Assembly: GCF_003569915.1 (NCBI RefSeq)
Contig: NZ_KZ984449.1
Location: 62,001 to 126,000 of the forward strand
DNA: 64,000 nucleotides
Direction of reading: 5' to 3'
DNA from: Comamonas testosteroni
Lineage (GTDB): Bacteria > Pseudomonadota > Gammaproteobacteria > Burkholderiales > Burkholderiaceae_C
The translations under genes were made by a program, and so were the position numbers. How positions within the stretch are numbered: position 1 is the stretch's first letter; every line of letters starts with the position of its first letter. Below the pieces are notes generated by a model that saw only the letters and a list, made by a program, of their open reading frames with translations, ran no database searches and was not told the origin of the DNA. Shown one piece after another: positions 16,870 through 25,642 of the stretch.

Positions 16870-17655
16870 TCAGGCCCTCTGCGAGCTAACGGACACGACT
16901 TCACCCGTCATGTACGAGGAGTAGTCGCTCGCCAGGAAAATCATCACGTTCGCCACTTCCCAGGGCTCTGCGCCACGGCCAAAGGCTTCTTTTTCAGACA
17001 GCTTGGCCAGCAGCTCTTCAGAAGCCGACTTCTTGAGGAAGGCGTGAATGGCGATGGAGGGTGCCACGGCATTGATGCGGATACCGAATTCAGCGGCTTC
17101 CAGCGCCGAGCAGCGTGTGAAAGCCATCACACCCGCCTTGGCGGCTGCGTAATGTGCTTGCTCGGTCTGAGCGCGCCAGCCCAACACGGAGGCATTGTTA
17201 ACGATCACACCCTTGCCTCGCGGCTGCATGACCTTGAGCGCGGCGCGCGTCATGCGGAAGGTGCCGGTCAGCGTGATGTCGATGACCTTGCCCCACTCGT
17301 CGTCGCTCATGTCGACAACCTTGCAGCTGGTGCCCAGACCGGCGTTGTTGATCAAGACATCGATGCCGCCCATGGTGCTGTCGGCTTCGGAGATCAGTGC
17401 CTGAACCTGCTCTTCCTTGCTCACATCGCAGAGCTTGCCAAAGACCTGGGTCAGGCCCGTGTCCTTCTTGATCTGCTCCACAGCCTCGGCCAGACGGCGC
17501 TCATGCACATCGGAGATAAACAGGGCCTTGCAGCCTTCTTCTGCTGCACGTTTTGCAGCAGAAAAGCCAATACCTGCACCGGCAGCGGCGGTAACGAGCA
17601 CAGTTTTATCTTTGAGCAGACCGTGGGGAGCAACGTAGGAGGGAGCGCTAGTCAT
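16870..17655 (-). CDS. ipdF: IpdF-like short-chain dehydrogenase of HIP catabolism
   Basis: A 261-residue SDR with an unusual glycine motif TAAAGAGIG (22-30), NNAG at about 103-106, Ser156, and Tyr169-x3-Lys173 in HYAAAKAG. The TAAAGxGIG motif and the length match actinobacterial IpdF (mycobacterial Rv3559c, about 262 residues), which acts on the 5-hydroxy/oxo group of the indane propionate HIP. ATG 17655 has no Shine-Dalgarno sequence (the upstream bases are T- and A-rich), yet no better start exists. The first gene of unit C. A perfect 6-6-6 inverted repeat (ATCGTC...GACGAT) lies 55 bp upstream. The symbol is a family-level assignment, not tested. Confidence 0.75.
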   Translation of the reverse strand: MTSAPSYVAPHGLLKDKTVLVTAAAGAGIGFSAAKRAAEEGCKALFISDVHERRLAEAVEQIKKDTGLTQVFGKLCDVSKEEQVQALISEADSTMGGIDVLINNAGLGTSCKVVDMSDDEWGKVIDITLTGTFRMTRAALKVMQPRGKGVIVNNASVLGWRAQTEQAHYAAAKAGVMAFTRCSALEAAEFGIRINAVAPSIAIHAFLKKSASEELLAKLSEKEAFGRGAEPWEVANVMIFLASDYSSYMTGEVVSVSSQRA

Positions 17656-17709
17656 TTGTAATATAAAAAGGAGATTGATCTTATCATCTCTTTCGCGCTG
17701 CGCCGCAAC

Positions 17710-17727
17710 ATCGTCACTTTGGACGAT
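17710..17727. promoter_or_regulatory. Candidate TesR box before ipdF-like gene (perfect dyad)
   Basis: ATCGTC-ACTTTG-GACGAT is a perfect inverted repeat with six-base arms and a six-base spacer. The same ATCGTC-N6-GAC pattern occurs before tesB and before the 36915 SDR. Its near edge is 55 bp from the ipdF-like ATG. A GATAAGAT segment between box and gene could serve as a weak -10. A second GACTAAG half-site occurs further out at 17774-17780. Confidence 0.6.
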
Positions 17728-17846
17728 AGGTCAATCCCTAATGTCGTTTACCAGACAATCTCCGCATTTTTAAGACTAAGCACAAACCCTTGGATTCTTG
17801 GTTTTAAGCGCTCTGACAAAAAGCAGATGCTCACACCTCAAATGCA

Positions 17847-17881
17847 AAACAGCCCGGAGTCTTGAATCTACCGGGCTGTTT
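17847..17881 (-). terminator. Terminator closing the tesB operon
   Basis: AAACAGCCCGG pairs with CCGGGCTGTTT around a 13-base loop. On the minus strand the stem ends in GTTTTG. It lies 21 bp after the stop of the last acyl-CoA dehydrogenase gene of unit B and separates it from the promoter of unit C. Confidence 0.85.
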
Positions 17882-17901
17882 CTGTCTTGCTTCGCTGAGC
17901 T

Positions 17902-19065
17902 TTAGCGGGGCATGCCCAAAGCACGCTCGGCCATCAGATTCATCTGAATCTCGTTGGTACCTGCGTAGATGGTGTCCGCACGGCTGACCAGCCACAGCTG
18001 CTGCAGCGGGCGCAGCGCCGGGTCGGTCATCACCAGATCGCTCTGCTCACCCAGCACCTCCATGGCCAGCTCGCCCAGATCGCGGTGCCAGTTGGACCAT
18101 GCGTACTTGGAGACCGAGGCCACGCGGAAAGGCGTGTCTTCATTGCAGGAGCGCAGCGCGTGGGCGCGCAGGGTCTGCAAGCCCAGATCGGCCTTGGCCA
18201 GACGCTGGCGAATCAGCGGGTCGCGGGCCGTGCCATTGCGCTTGGCCAGTTCGATGATCAAGTCCAGCTCATAGCGGAAATGCGCCTGCTGACCCAGTGT
18301 GGACGCGCCGCGCTCGCAGCCCAGCAAGTACATGGCCACTTTCCAGCCATCGCCCACAGGGCCCAGATGCAGAGCGCCATCGGTGCGCGCGCCGTCAAAA
18401 AAGACTTCATTGAATTCCGATGTGCCGGTGATCTGGCGAATCGGGCGCACTTCCACGCCAGCTTGCTTGATAGGCACCAGCAGCAGCGACAGACCTGAGT
18501 GGCGAGTGCTTCCTTCTTCAGTACGCGCCACCACAAAAATCCATTCCGACTCATGGGCCCACGATGTCCAGACCTTCTGGCCATCGATCACCCACTCGCC
18601 CGTCGCTTCATCGCGCCGCGCCTTGGTACGGATGCCGGCCAAGTCAGAGCCTGCACCGGGCTCGGAGTAGCCCTGAGCCCAATAGTCCGTGCCCGCCAGA
18701 ATGCCGGGCAGAAAGCGTTGCTTTTGCTCGGGCGTGCCATAGGCCATCAGCGTGGGGGCCAGCAGCGTCTCGCCAATGTGGCCGATGCGGCCGGGGCCGC
18801 CACTGCGCACATATTCTTCATGGAAGATCACTTGCTGAGACAGCGGCAGATTGCGTCCGCCGTATTGCGTCTCCCAGCCCAGGCCCGTCCAGCCGCCCTT
18901 GGCCAGTTCCTGCTCCCACTCCTTGGCCAGCTGGGCGTCATAACCCTCGGCACCCAGGCCGCTGGCATGCTTGAGCGGTGCGAACTTGCCCGTCAGGTGC
19001 TGGGCCATCCATTCACGCACTTCGGCGCGAAAGGCTTCATTGATTTCCGATTCCTGCATCTTCAT
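17902..19065 (-). CDS. Acyl-CoA dehydrogenase, FadE30-like, catalytic-glutamate subunit
   Basis: A 387-residue flavoprotein dehydrogenase with the FAD/substrate segment YSEPGAGSDLAGIRTKA near 132-148 and the C-terminal YAGTNEIQMNLMAERALG, whose Glu is the likely base. GGAGGCAGC precedes ATG 19065, and the ATGA overlaps the stop of the neighbouring dehydrogenase gene, so the two are probably made in equal amounts. Length and sequence resemble mycobacterial FadE30, which desaturates HIP-type CoA esters. Pairing with the 19062-20210 product suggests an alpha2beta2 enzyme, the architecture typical of steroid catabolism. It is the last gene of unit B, followed by a terminator. Confidence 0.85.
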   Translation of the reverse strand: MKMQESEINEAFRAEVREWMAQHLTGKFAPLKHASGLGAEGYDAQLAKEWEQELAKGGWTGLGWETQYGGRNLPLSQQVIFHEEYVRSGGPGRIGHIGETLLAPTLMAYGTPEQKQRFLPGILAGTDYWAQGYSEPGAGSDLAGIRTKARRDEATGEWVIDGQKVWTSWAHESEWIFVVARTEEGSTRHSGLSLLLVPIKQAGVEVRPIRQITGTSEFNEVFFDGARTDGALHLGPVGDGWKVAMYLLGCERGASTLGQQAHFRYELDLIIELAKRNGTARDPLIRQRLAKADLGLQTLRAHALRSCNEDTPFRVASVSKYAWSNWHRDLGELAMEVLGEQSDLVMTDPALRPLQQLWLVSRADTIYAGTNEIQMNLMAERALGMPR

Positions 19066-20210
19066 GCTGCCTCCGCCACTTGCTCTTCAGGCTCATCCAA
19101 CAGGCGCGCTGCAATCTGCTCGCGCCACTGCTCCACGGTCCCCATACGCTGGCTCGAAGCCTGCGCGCGGCGGAAGTACAGATGCGGGTCAAACTCCCAG
19201 GTAAAGCCCACGCCGCCATGCAGCTGAATGCTTTCACGCGTGGAAAAGAGAGCTGCTTCCGTAGCATCTGTGCGGGCTTGCGCTGCAAAATAGCTCAAGT
19301 CCGATGATTCGTCCTGATTATCCGCTATGAAAGCTGCAGCATAGACCGCAGAGCGCGCTGTCTCCACCTTCACCAGCATCTGCGCGGCGCGGTGCTTGAC
19401 GCCTTGGAAACTGCCCACGGCCTTGCCAAACTGCTGGCGCTCCTTGGTGTATTCCACGGCCAGATCGAGTGCGCGCTCGGCCACGCCCACTTGCTCGGCT
19501 GCCAGACCAATCGCGGCAAAGTTGCGCGTCTCGGCCCACAGCTGCTTCAGTGCATCGCCAAAGATCAGCACAGCGTCGCCACTGAGCTTCACATTGATGG
19601 CGCTCACATTGGCGCTGCTGCGCGTGGCGTCCACCGTCTGCAGAGCATTAACCTTCAGACCATCCGCCCTGGCGCTGACTTCCAGCAGGCCCAGCGACCC
19701 GCAAGGCAAAGTGGCAGGCAGCAAAAACACATCAGCATGTGTGCCGGAACCCACCTGGCTCCACTGACCATTGAGGATTAGCGCATCGCCTTCGACCTTG
19801 ACCGTCGCGGCCTTTGGCAACTCGCCGCGCACCGTCATGCCCAGCACGCAAACTTGACCGGACTGGGCCAGACGCTCCACCACGGGCAAGCCTTTTTCCG
19901 TCTTGCTCAGCGCTCTCCACAGCGGGGTCAGCGCCACCACAGCATCAAAAAATGGAATGCAAGCCAGGTGGTAGCCCATGCGCTCCTGCAGCAGTACCAG
20001 CTCGCGCAGGCCAAGCCCCATGCCGCCTGCGGCTTCTGGCAAGGCCACGCCGCTCCAGCCCAGCTCCATGGCTTTCTGCCACAGTGCACGATCCATGCCG
20101 CCTTCGGCTTCAGAGACCTTGCGCACCTGTGCGGAAGTGCTTTTTTCCTGCAAAAACACCGCCGCACTTTCGGCGATCATTTTTTGTTCTTCGTTCAGAC
20201 TTAAATCCAT
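19062..20210 (-). CDS. Acyl-CoA dehydrogenase, partner subunit (HGGVGFTWE type)
   Basis: A 382-residue acyl-CoA dehydrogenase family protein. The start is ATG 20210 (MDLSLNEEQKMIAESAAVFLQEK), the normal N-terminus of the family. The longer open frame adds 23 codons without fold similarity. The C-terminal part carries LHGGVGFTWEFDPHLYFRRAQ. It lacks a TNE segment, as is usual for the non-catalytic half of heteromeric steroid acyl-CoA dehydrogenases. It overlaps the downstream dehydrogenase gene by four bases. The best reading is a 1:1 complex with that protein, acting on a C/D-ring acyl-CoA. Confidence 0.82.
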   Translation of the reverse strand: MDLSLNEEQKMIAESAAVFLQEKSTSAQVRKVSEAEGGMDRALWQKAMELGWSGVALPEAAGGMGLGLRELVLLQERMGYHLACIPFFDAVVALTPLWRALSKTEKGLPVVERLAQSGQVCVLGMTVRGELPKAATVKVEGDALILNGQWSQVGSGTHADVFLLPATLPCGSLGLLEVSARADGLKVNALQTVDATRSSANVSAINVKLSGDAVLIFGDALKQLWAETRNFAAIGLAAEQVGVAERALDLAVEYTKERQQFGKAVGSFQGVKHRAAQMLVKVETARSAVYAAAFIADNQDESSDLSYFAAQARTDATEAALFSTRESIQLHGGVGFTWEFDPHLYFRRAQASSQRMGTVEQWREQIAARLLDEPEEQVAEAA

Positions 20211-20275
20211 GATGGCTCGCGTCCTGAGTTCTTCATCGAAATAGCAATGCCGGGCACCGTGACCCGGCAGGTTCA

Positions 20276-21151
20276 TCAAGTACCGTAGACCTTCTGTGGG
20301 GCCTTGCCTTCTGCAATCAGCTGATCGACCACGCCAGTCAGCTCGGCGGGTGCCCAGCGGCCTTGCTTGTCATTGATCTTGCCGGTGAACCAGCCGTCGG
20401 CCACGGACAGCTCGCCGCCCTTGGCTTCAAAGCAGCGGCCCGTCACATGCCTGGATTCGCTGCTGCCCAGCCACACAACGATGGAAGCCACATTCATGGG
20501 GTCCCACACGTCAAAGCCGGACTCGGGCTTCTTGACCATATCGGGCATGGCACCTTCGGTCATGGAGGTACGCGCAGCAGGCGCCAGGCAGTTGGCGGTA
20601 ATGCCATAGCGCGCCAGCTCGGCCGCCTGCACCAGCGTCAGACCTGCAATACCGGCCTTGGCAGCTGCGTAGTTGCTCTGACCAATGGAGCCTTGCAGAC
20701 CCGCGCCGGAGCTGGTGTTGATGATGCGGGCATCGACTTCCTTGCCTGCCTTCTTCTGGTCACGCCAGTAGCCGCCAAACACCTTGGCCATGCAGAAGTG
20801 ACCGCGCAAATGCACGCGCATGACCATGTCCCAGTCTTCTTCAGACAGTGACAGGAACATGCGGTCACGCAGCACACCAGCGTTGTTGACGATGACATTC
20901 ACATCACCGAAAGCGGCCAGCGTGGCATCCAGAATCGACTGCGCGCCAGCCACTGTGGTGATGTCGCCGGTATTGGCCAGCGCCTTGCCGCCTGCCGCGA
21001 TCACTTCATCGGCCACGGCCTGAGCGGCTTCGGCACGGATGTCGTTGATCACCACATTTGCACCTTCTTGCGCAAAGGCCAGCGCATAAGCGCGTCCCAG
21101 GCCACCGCCTGCGCCGGTGATGACAACGGTTCTCTGGTTGCAAATACCCAT
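20276..21151 (-). CDS. SDR-family 3-hydroxyacyl-CoA dehydrogenase, MFE-2/Hsd4A-like
   Basis: A 291-residue SDR with TGAGGGLGRAYA at the cofactor site, VNNAGVLRDRMFLSLSEEDWD, Ser in NTSSGAGLQG and YAAAKAG as catalytic Tyr/Lys. The phrase RDRMFLSLSEEDWDMVMRVHLRGHF is typical of the dehydrogenase unit of multifunctional enzyme type 2 and of actinobacterial 17-beta-HSD/Hsd4A. These proteins oxidise 3-hydroxyacyl-CoA esters of steroids. ATG 21151 is preceded by AAGGGGAAAG. It lies in unit B between the second amidase and the acyl-CoA dehydrogenase pair. The C-terminal 60 residues beyond the core fold are also seen in Hsd4A-like proteins. The exact intermediate is not known. Confidence 0.82.
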   Translation of the reverse strand: MGICNQRTVVITGAGGGLGRAYALAFAQEGANVVINDIRAEAAQAVADEVIAAGGKALANTGDITTVAGAQSILDATLAAFGDVNVIVNNAGVLRDRMFLSLSEEDWDMVMRVHLRGHFCMAKVFGGYWRDQKKAGKEVDARIINTSSGAGLQGSIGQSNYAAAKAGIAGLTLVQAAELARYGITANCLAPAARTSMTEGAMPDMVKKPESGFDVWDPMNVASIVVWLGSSESRHVTGRCFEAKGGELSVADGWFTGKINDKQGRWAPAELTGVVDQLIAEGKAPQKVYGT

Positions 21152-21169
21152 TTCTTTCCCCTTTTGCTT

Positions 21170-21189
21170 GCAATGCAGCGCGAGCATTG
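21170..21189. other. Intercistronic hairpin
   Basis: GCAATGC pairs with GCATTGC around a six-base loop, in the 60-bp gap between the amidase stop and the SDR start. No T-run follows. Possibly an mRNA processing element. Confidence 0.4.
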
Positions 21190-21211
21190 CGGCCCGCCTG
21201 CTGTCTTTGAA

Positions 21212-22801
21212 TTACGCTTTGAAAACGGACAGATCAGGTCTGCGATCTGCCCATGGAACGGCTTGCTCCAGCTGGACCGCCAACGCAAACAGACGTCCTT
21301 CGCTGCCAAAGGGCGCTGCAAAGTGCGCGCCAATGGGCAAGTTGTCTGCAGTCCAGTGCATGGGCACGGACATGGCGGGCTGGCCAGTCATATTGAACAG
21401 AGCGGTGTATGGCGAGGCCTTGACGGCCTCACGCGCAAAGGAGTCGTAAGACTGATCCAGCGACAGCACACCCAGCAGCGGCGGTGGCACGGCCATCACA
21501 GGCGTCAAGATCAGGTCGTACTTCAGGAAGAACTCGTCAAGAATGCGACCTGCCGTATCAAAGTTCGTGCGTGCGGCCAGCATCTGCTCAGCGGTATAGC
21601 TCTTGGCCTTTTCCAGATAGAGCCAGTCCATCTGCTCGACCTCATCCTGACGCACAGCGCGACCCAGCAGCTTTTCGCGGGCGCGAATCGTGGCAGTCAT
21701 GCCCACGGAAGTCACGATGCCCAGACCCGAGAACACATCAGCCACAGGCAGCGTGGGCATGTCCTCCACAGTCTCATGCCCCAGCTCCAAGCAGACCTTG
21801 ATGGCCTTGTCCACCGCCGCCTGACAATCGGCATGCACAGGAATGCCAAAGTAATTCCTGGGCCAGACGGCAATCCTGAGCTTGCGCGGTGCGTGCCTGA
21901 GAGCCTCCAGATAAGTGCCGTCCACATCACGTGGCGGCACGGTGCGCGAGCCAGGTTCACGGCCTGCGGTCAAGTCCAGCAGATGCGCGCTGTCACGTAC
22001 CGAGCGGCTGATCACATGGTTCATGGACAGGCCCAGCCAGCCCTCCATATTCACAGGACCAGCCGGCAGGCGGCCACGGCTGGGCTTGAGACCAAACAGA
22101 CCGCAGTGCGATGCAGGAATGCGAATCGAGCCGCCACCATCGCTGGCATGCGCCACGGGCAAGATGCCTGCCGCCACCACCGATGCCGCTCCGCCCGAAG
22201 AACCGCCCGTGCTGTGGGCGGCATTCCAGGGGTTGGGCGACTTGCCATACAGCAGCGACTCTGTCGTGGCAGTCTGGCCAAACTCGGGCGAAGCTGTCTT
22301 GCCAAAGATATTGAGGCCTGCCGCCTTGTAGCGCGCGACCAGCGTGCTGTCGTAATCAGCCACAGCACCCTTGAAGAAGCGGCAGCCATTGGTGGTTACC
22401 GTGCCCTTCAGGTACTGGTTCAAATCCTTGAGCAGAAATGGCAGGCCCCACATGGGCGCTTTTTCTGTCGCTTCGGCGCGCGCTGCGGCGCTCAAAGCCG
22501 ACATCTGCTTGGCATTGCTGCGCGCCAGCTCATAGTCCTTGATGACCACGGCGTTGAGCTTTGGCAGCGCCTCAGCGCGTGCGATGGCTGCGTCTAGCGC
22601 TTCCAGCGGCGTCACCTCGCCTTTGCGAATCTGCTCGGCCCAGGCAATGCCATCGATCTTGCTGTCCATCTCTGCTCCCTGCTTTTTCGCTGCTATGACG
22701 GGCATGGCGGCGCTTGCCAGACAAGCGCCAGCTCCTTGAATAAAGCCGCGCCGCCCCAGACCCTGAGAATCCGAATGCTCGATATCCATCGTCATTGCCA
22801 T
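21212..22801 (-). CDS. Amidase-signature hydrolase with Tat-type signal, second of tandem pair
   Basis: A 529-residue amidase-signature enzyme (hydrolyses a C-N amide or ester bond). The Ser-Ser-Lys triad is visible: Lys125 in PFLLKD, serines 201/202 in TGGSSGGAAS, Ser225 in DGGGSIRIPA. The N-terminus GLGRRGFIQGAGACLASAAMPVIAA looks like a twin-arginine signal peptide (Arg17-Arg18), which implies export to the periplasm. I start at ATG 22801, which overlaps the previous stop (TGATG); ATG 22795 and 22789 are alternatives. It is a close paralogue of the upstream amidase and probably arose by tandem duplication. A secreted amidase does not belong to the cytoplasmic CoA-thioester steps around it; removal of glycine or taurine from conjugated bile acids is one testable idea. 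Confidence 0.88.
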   Translation of the reverse strand: MAMTMDIEHSDSQGLGRRGFIQGAGACLASAAMPVIAAKKQGAEMDSKIDGIAWAEQIRKGEVTPLEALDAAIARAEALPKLNAVVIKDYELARSNAKQMSALSAAARAEATEKAPMWGLPFLLKDLNQYLKGTVTTNGCRFFKGAVADYDSTLVARYKAAGLNIFGKTASPEFGQTATTESLLYGKSPNPWNAAHSTGGSSGGAASVVAAGILPVAHASDGGGSIRIPASHCGLFGLKPSRGRLPAGPVNMEGWLGLSMNHVISRSVRDSAHLLDLTAGREPGSRTVPPRDVDGTYLEALRHAPRKLRIAVWPRNYFGIPVHADCQAAVDKAIKVCLELGHETVEDMPTLPVADVFSGLGIVTSVGMTATIRAREKLLGRAVRQDEVEQMDWLYLEKAKSYTAEQMLAARTNFDTAGRILDEFFLKYDLILTPVMAVPPPLLGVLSLDQSYDSFAREAVKASPYTALFNMTGQPAMSVPMHWTADNLPIGAHFAAPFGSEGRLFALAVQLEQAVPWADRRPDLSVFKA

Positions 22802-24384
22802 CAAGCCTTGAGCGCAGAAAGATCGGGCATGCGATGCGCCCATGGCAGCGCCTGCTCCAGCTGCGCCGCCAGACGCAGCAGACGACCCTCGCCACCAAAC
22901 GGAGCGACAAAGTGCGAGCCCACGGGAATGTTGTCTGCCGTCCAGTGCAAGGGCACGGACATGGCGGGGTGGCCGCTGATATTGAACAGCGAAGTAAAGG
23001 CCGAAGAATTCATCGCCTCAGCCGCGTAGCTGGCATAAGGCTGATCCAGACGCAGCGCGCCCAGCAACTGCGCGGGCACTACGGTGGTCGGCGTCAGAAT
23101 CAGGTCGTACTTGCTCAGGAAGGCGTCGATCAGCTGGCCTGCCTTGTCAAAACCCGCACGCCCACGGTACAGCTCAAGCGCCGTCGCCTTTTTGGCCGCC
23201 TGCAGCGCCGCCCAGTTCAGCGGCTCCAGCTCATCCTCACGCGCAGCGCGACCCAGTTGCTTTTCGCGGTATTCGATGGCACTGAGCAAACCTGCCGACA
23301 TGCCAGGGCCCATACCTGCAAAAATTTCGGCAATTGGCAAATCGGGCATGGCTTCTTCAACGCTATGGCCCATGGCTTCACAGGCCTTGGCAGCCTTATC
23401 CACGGCAGCCAGGCAATCAGCATGCACGGGAATGCCGAAGTAGTTCTTGCGCCAGACAGCGATACGCAGCTTGCGCTCTGGCTGGTTCAAGGCCTTGAGG
23501 TAGCTACCCTGCACGTCCGAGCCGGGGCGCACGCGCGAGCCGAATTCGGGGCCAGCCGTCAAATCCAGCAGCAGCGCGCTATCGCGCACGCTGCGGCTGA
23601 TCACGTGGTTGACCGACAGGCCAATCGCACCATCGAGCGAATCCGGCCCCGCAGGCACACGGCCACGGCTGGGCTTGAGACCAAACAGGCCGCAATGAGC
23701 CGCAGGAATACGGATGGAGCCACCACCATCACTGGCATGACCCACAGGCAGAATGCCAGCCGCGATCACTGCGGCAGTGCCGCCGGACGAACCGCCCGTG
23801 GTGTGCTTGATATTCCAGGGGTTGGGTGTGACGCCATAGAGCTTGGACTCCGTGGTCGTGGTCATGCCAAATTCGGGAGCGGAGGTCTTGCCAAAGATAT
23901 TCAGGCCCGCTGCCTTGTAGCGCTGCACCAGCGTGGAGTCATGCTTGGCTACAGCATCCTTGAAGAAAGTGCAGCCATTGGAAGTGACGGTGCCCGCCAT
24001 GTTCACGCCCAGATCCTTGAGCACAAAAGGCAGACCCCACAGTGGCGCACTATCCGTGGCCTTCTTGCGCTCAGCAGCACTCAGGGCCGAGAGCTTTTTG
24101 GCGGTTTCACGCGCCTGCTCATAGTCCTTGATGACCACGGCGTTGAGCTTGGGCAAAGCCTCCACGCGCGCAATTGCGGCATCCAGCGCTTCCAGTGGCG
24201 TGAACTCACCTTTGCGCAACTGCGCCGCCATGGTTGTGGCATCTGCAGGGGCAGGGCTTTGCGCTACGGTCCTGGCTTTAAGCTCCGTCATAGGCAATGC
24301 TGCCACAGCCGCACTTGCCGCTGCACCTTTGAGAAAGGTACGGCGGTCTGTTCCCTCTGTCATGTTTTTCGCGTTGTCTTGCAT
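22801..24384 (-). CDS. Amidase-signature hydrolase with Tat-type signal, first of tandem pair
   Basis: A 527-residue amidase-signature enzyme. The triad is Lys123 (PFVLKD), serines 199/200 (TGGSSGGTAA) and Ser223 (DGGGSIRIPA). The N-terminus contains a near-consensus twin-arginine motif, DRRTFLKGAAAS (Arg14-Arg15), then a hydrophobic stretch. ATG 24384 follows GGAGACAAAAGAC; upstream in-frame codons have no ribosome site. The mature part is strikingly similar to the next gene product across long stretches (ASDGGGSIRIPA, CGLFGLKPSRGR, NVVISRSVRDSA-type segments), so the pair are paralogues. The 103-bp gap before this gene holds a hairpin, so its expression may be set apart from fadA6. Whether the Tat signal is functional, and the substrate, need experiment. 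Confidence 0.88.
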   Translation of the reverse strand: MQDNAKNMTEGTDRRTFLKGAAASAAVAALPMTELKARTVAQSPAPADATTMAAQLRKGEFTPLEALDAAIARVEALPKLNAVVIKDYEQARETAKKLSALSAAERKKATDSAPLWGLPFVLKDLGVNMAGTVTSNGCTFFKDAVAKHDSTLVQRYKAAGLNIFGKTSAPEFGMTTTTESKLYGVTPNPWNIKHTTGGSSGGTAAVIAAGILPVGHASDGGGSIRIPAAHCGLFGLKPSRGRVPAGPDSLDGAIGLSVNHVISRSVRDSALLLDLTAGPEFGSRVRPGSDVQGSYLKALNQPERKLRIAVWRKNYFGIPVHADCLAAVDKAAKACEAMGHSVEEAMPDLPIAEIFAGMGPGMSAGLLSAIEYREKQLGRAAREDELEPLNWAALQAAKKATALELYRGRAGFDKAGQLIDAFLSKYDLILTPTTVVPAQLLGALRLDQPYASYAAEAMNSSAFTSLFNISGHPAMSVPLHWTADNIPVGSHFVAPFGGEGRLLRLAAQLEQALPWAHRMPDLSALKA

Positions 24385-24454
24385 GTCTTTTGTCTCCGTT
24401 GATATTTTTTTGGAATGACTTGCTAAACCGCGAACTCTCTGTCCCAAGGAATTA

Positions 24455-24475
24455 CAGGCACCTTGCGGGTGCCTG
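24455..24475. other. Hairpin between fadA6-like and amidase genes
   Basis: CAGGCACC pairs with GGTGCCTG around a five-base loop, 13 bp beyond the thiolase stop. No T-run follows on the minus strand. It may attenuate or stabilise the transcript at the widest gap inside unit B. Confidence 0.45.
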
Positions 24476-24487
24476 CAGCGTTCTGGA

Positions 24488-25642
24488 TCAGAGACGTTCG
24501 ATGATGGTCACATTGGCCTGACCACCGCCTTCGCACATGGTCTGCAGTCCAAAGCGGCCACCGGTGCGCTCCAGCTCATGCAGCAAGGTGGTCATGAGCT
24601 TGGCACCCGATGCACCCAGTGGGTGACCCAGAGCAATCGCACCGCCGTTGACGTTGGTCTTGGCGTGGTCGTAGCCGGTTTCCTTGAGCCAGGCCATAAC
24701 CACCGAAGCAAAGGCTTCGTTGATTTCGACCAGATCGATATCAGACATCCGCATGCCACTCTTCTTGAGCGCGTATTCCGTCGCAGCAATCGGCGCGGTC
24801 AGGTGCCAGATCGGGTCATCGGCACGCACACTGATGTGGTGAATGCGGGCACGAGGCGTGAGCTTGTAGCGCTTGAGAGCCGCTTCGGACACCACCAGCA
24901 CAGCAGCGGCGGCATCGCAGGTGGAGCTGGAAACAGCGGCAGTAATCGATGGATAAGTGGGGTCCACAGGCTCCAGCGTGGCCATCTTTTCCAGAGTGGA
25001 CAGGCGTGCAGTCTCGTCCATCTTGAAATCACCAAAGGGCACGATTTCGCGGTCAAAACGGCCTTCAGCAATCGCCTTCAGTGCGCGGTCATGACTTTCC
25101 TTGGCAAAGACTTCCATGTCGGCACGGCTCACACCCCAGTGGTCTGCAATGCGTTGCGCTGCATAGAACTGGTTGACGGGCGCGTTGCCAAAACGGGCTT
25201 GCCAGCCCTTGCTCTCGGCAAACGGCGTGGTAAAGCCCAGAGGCTGGCCTGCCAGCATGGCCGATGAGATTGGAATCGCCGTCATGGTCTGCACGCCACC
25301 GGCCAGAATCACGTCCTGTGTGCCGCTCATCACGGCTTGAGCCGCAAAGTGAATGGCCTGCTGGGACGATCCGCACTGGCGGTCAATCGTGGTGCCGGGC
25401 ACGTTCAAAGGCATGCCTGCAGCCAGCCAGGAAGTGCGGGCGATGTCGCCAGCCAGCGCACCAATGGTGTCTACGCAGCCAAAGATCACATCGTCGTATT
25501 CCGACGCAGGAATCTCATTGCGCTCAACCAGCGCCTTGATCACATGGGCGCCCAGATCAGCGCCATGCACGGTTGCGAGTGAGCCCTTGCGCTTGCCTGT
25601 GGGCGAGCGCAGTGCGTCAACGATATAGGCTTGGGCGCTCAT
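24488..25642 (-). CDS. fadA6: FadA6-like thiolase of steroid C/D-ring degradation
   Basis: A 384-residue thiolase with nucleophile Cys in IDRQCGSSQQAIH, NEAFASVV, His in GGAIALGHPLGASGA and the C-terminal CEGGGQANVTIIE. The QCGSSQQA and CEGGGQAN segments and length match the FadA6 group (mycobacterial Rv3556c), which releases acetyl-CoA from the opened-ring intermediate 4-methyl-5-oxo-octanedioyl-CoA or related esters. ATG 25642 overlaps the stop of the upstream acyl-CoA dehydrogenase gene (ATGA), so the two are coupled. Lies mid-operon in unit B. The symbol is transferred from the actinobacterial family; the reaction is inferred. Confidence 0.8.
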   Translation of the reverse strand: MSAQAYIVDALRSPTGKRKGSLATVHGADLGAHVIKALVERNEIPASEYDDVIFGCVDTIGALAGDIARTSWLAAGMPLNVPGTTIDRQCGSSQQAIHFAAQAVMSGTQDVILAGGVQTMTAIPISSAMLAGQPLGFTTPFAESKGWQARFGNAPVNQFYAAQRIADHWGVSRADMEVFAKESHDRALKAIAEGRFDREIVPFGDFKMDETARLSTLEKMATLEPVDPTYPSITAAVSSSTCDAAAAVLVVSEAALKRYKLTPRARIHHISVRADDPIWHLTAPIAATEYALKKSGMRMSDIDLVEINEAFASVVMAWLKETGYDHAKTNVNGGAIALGHPLGASGAKLMTTLLHELERTGGRFGLQTMCEGGGQANVTIIERL

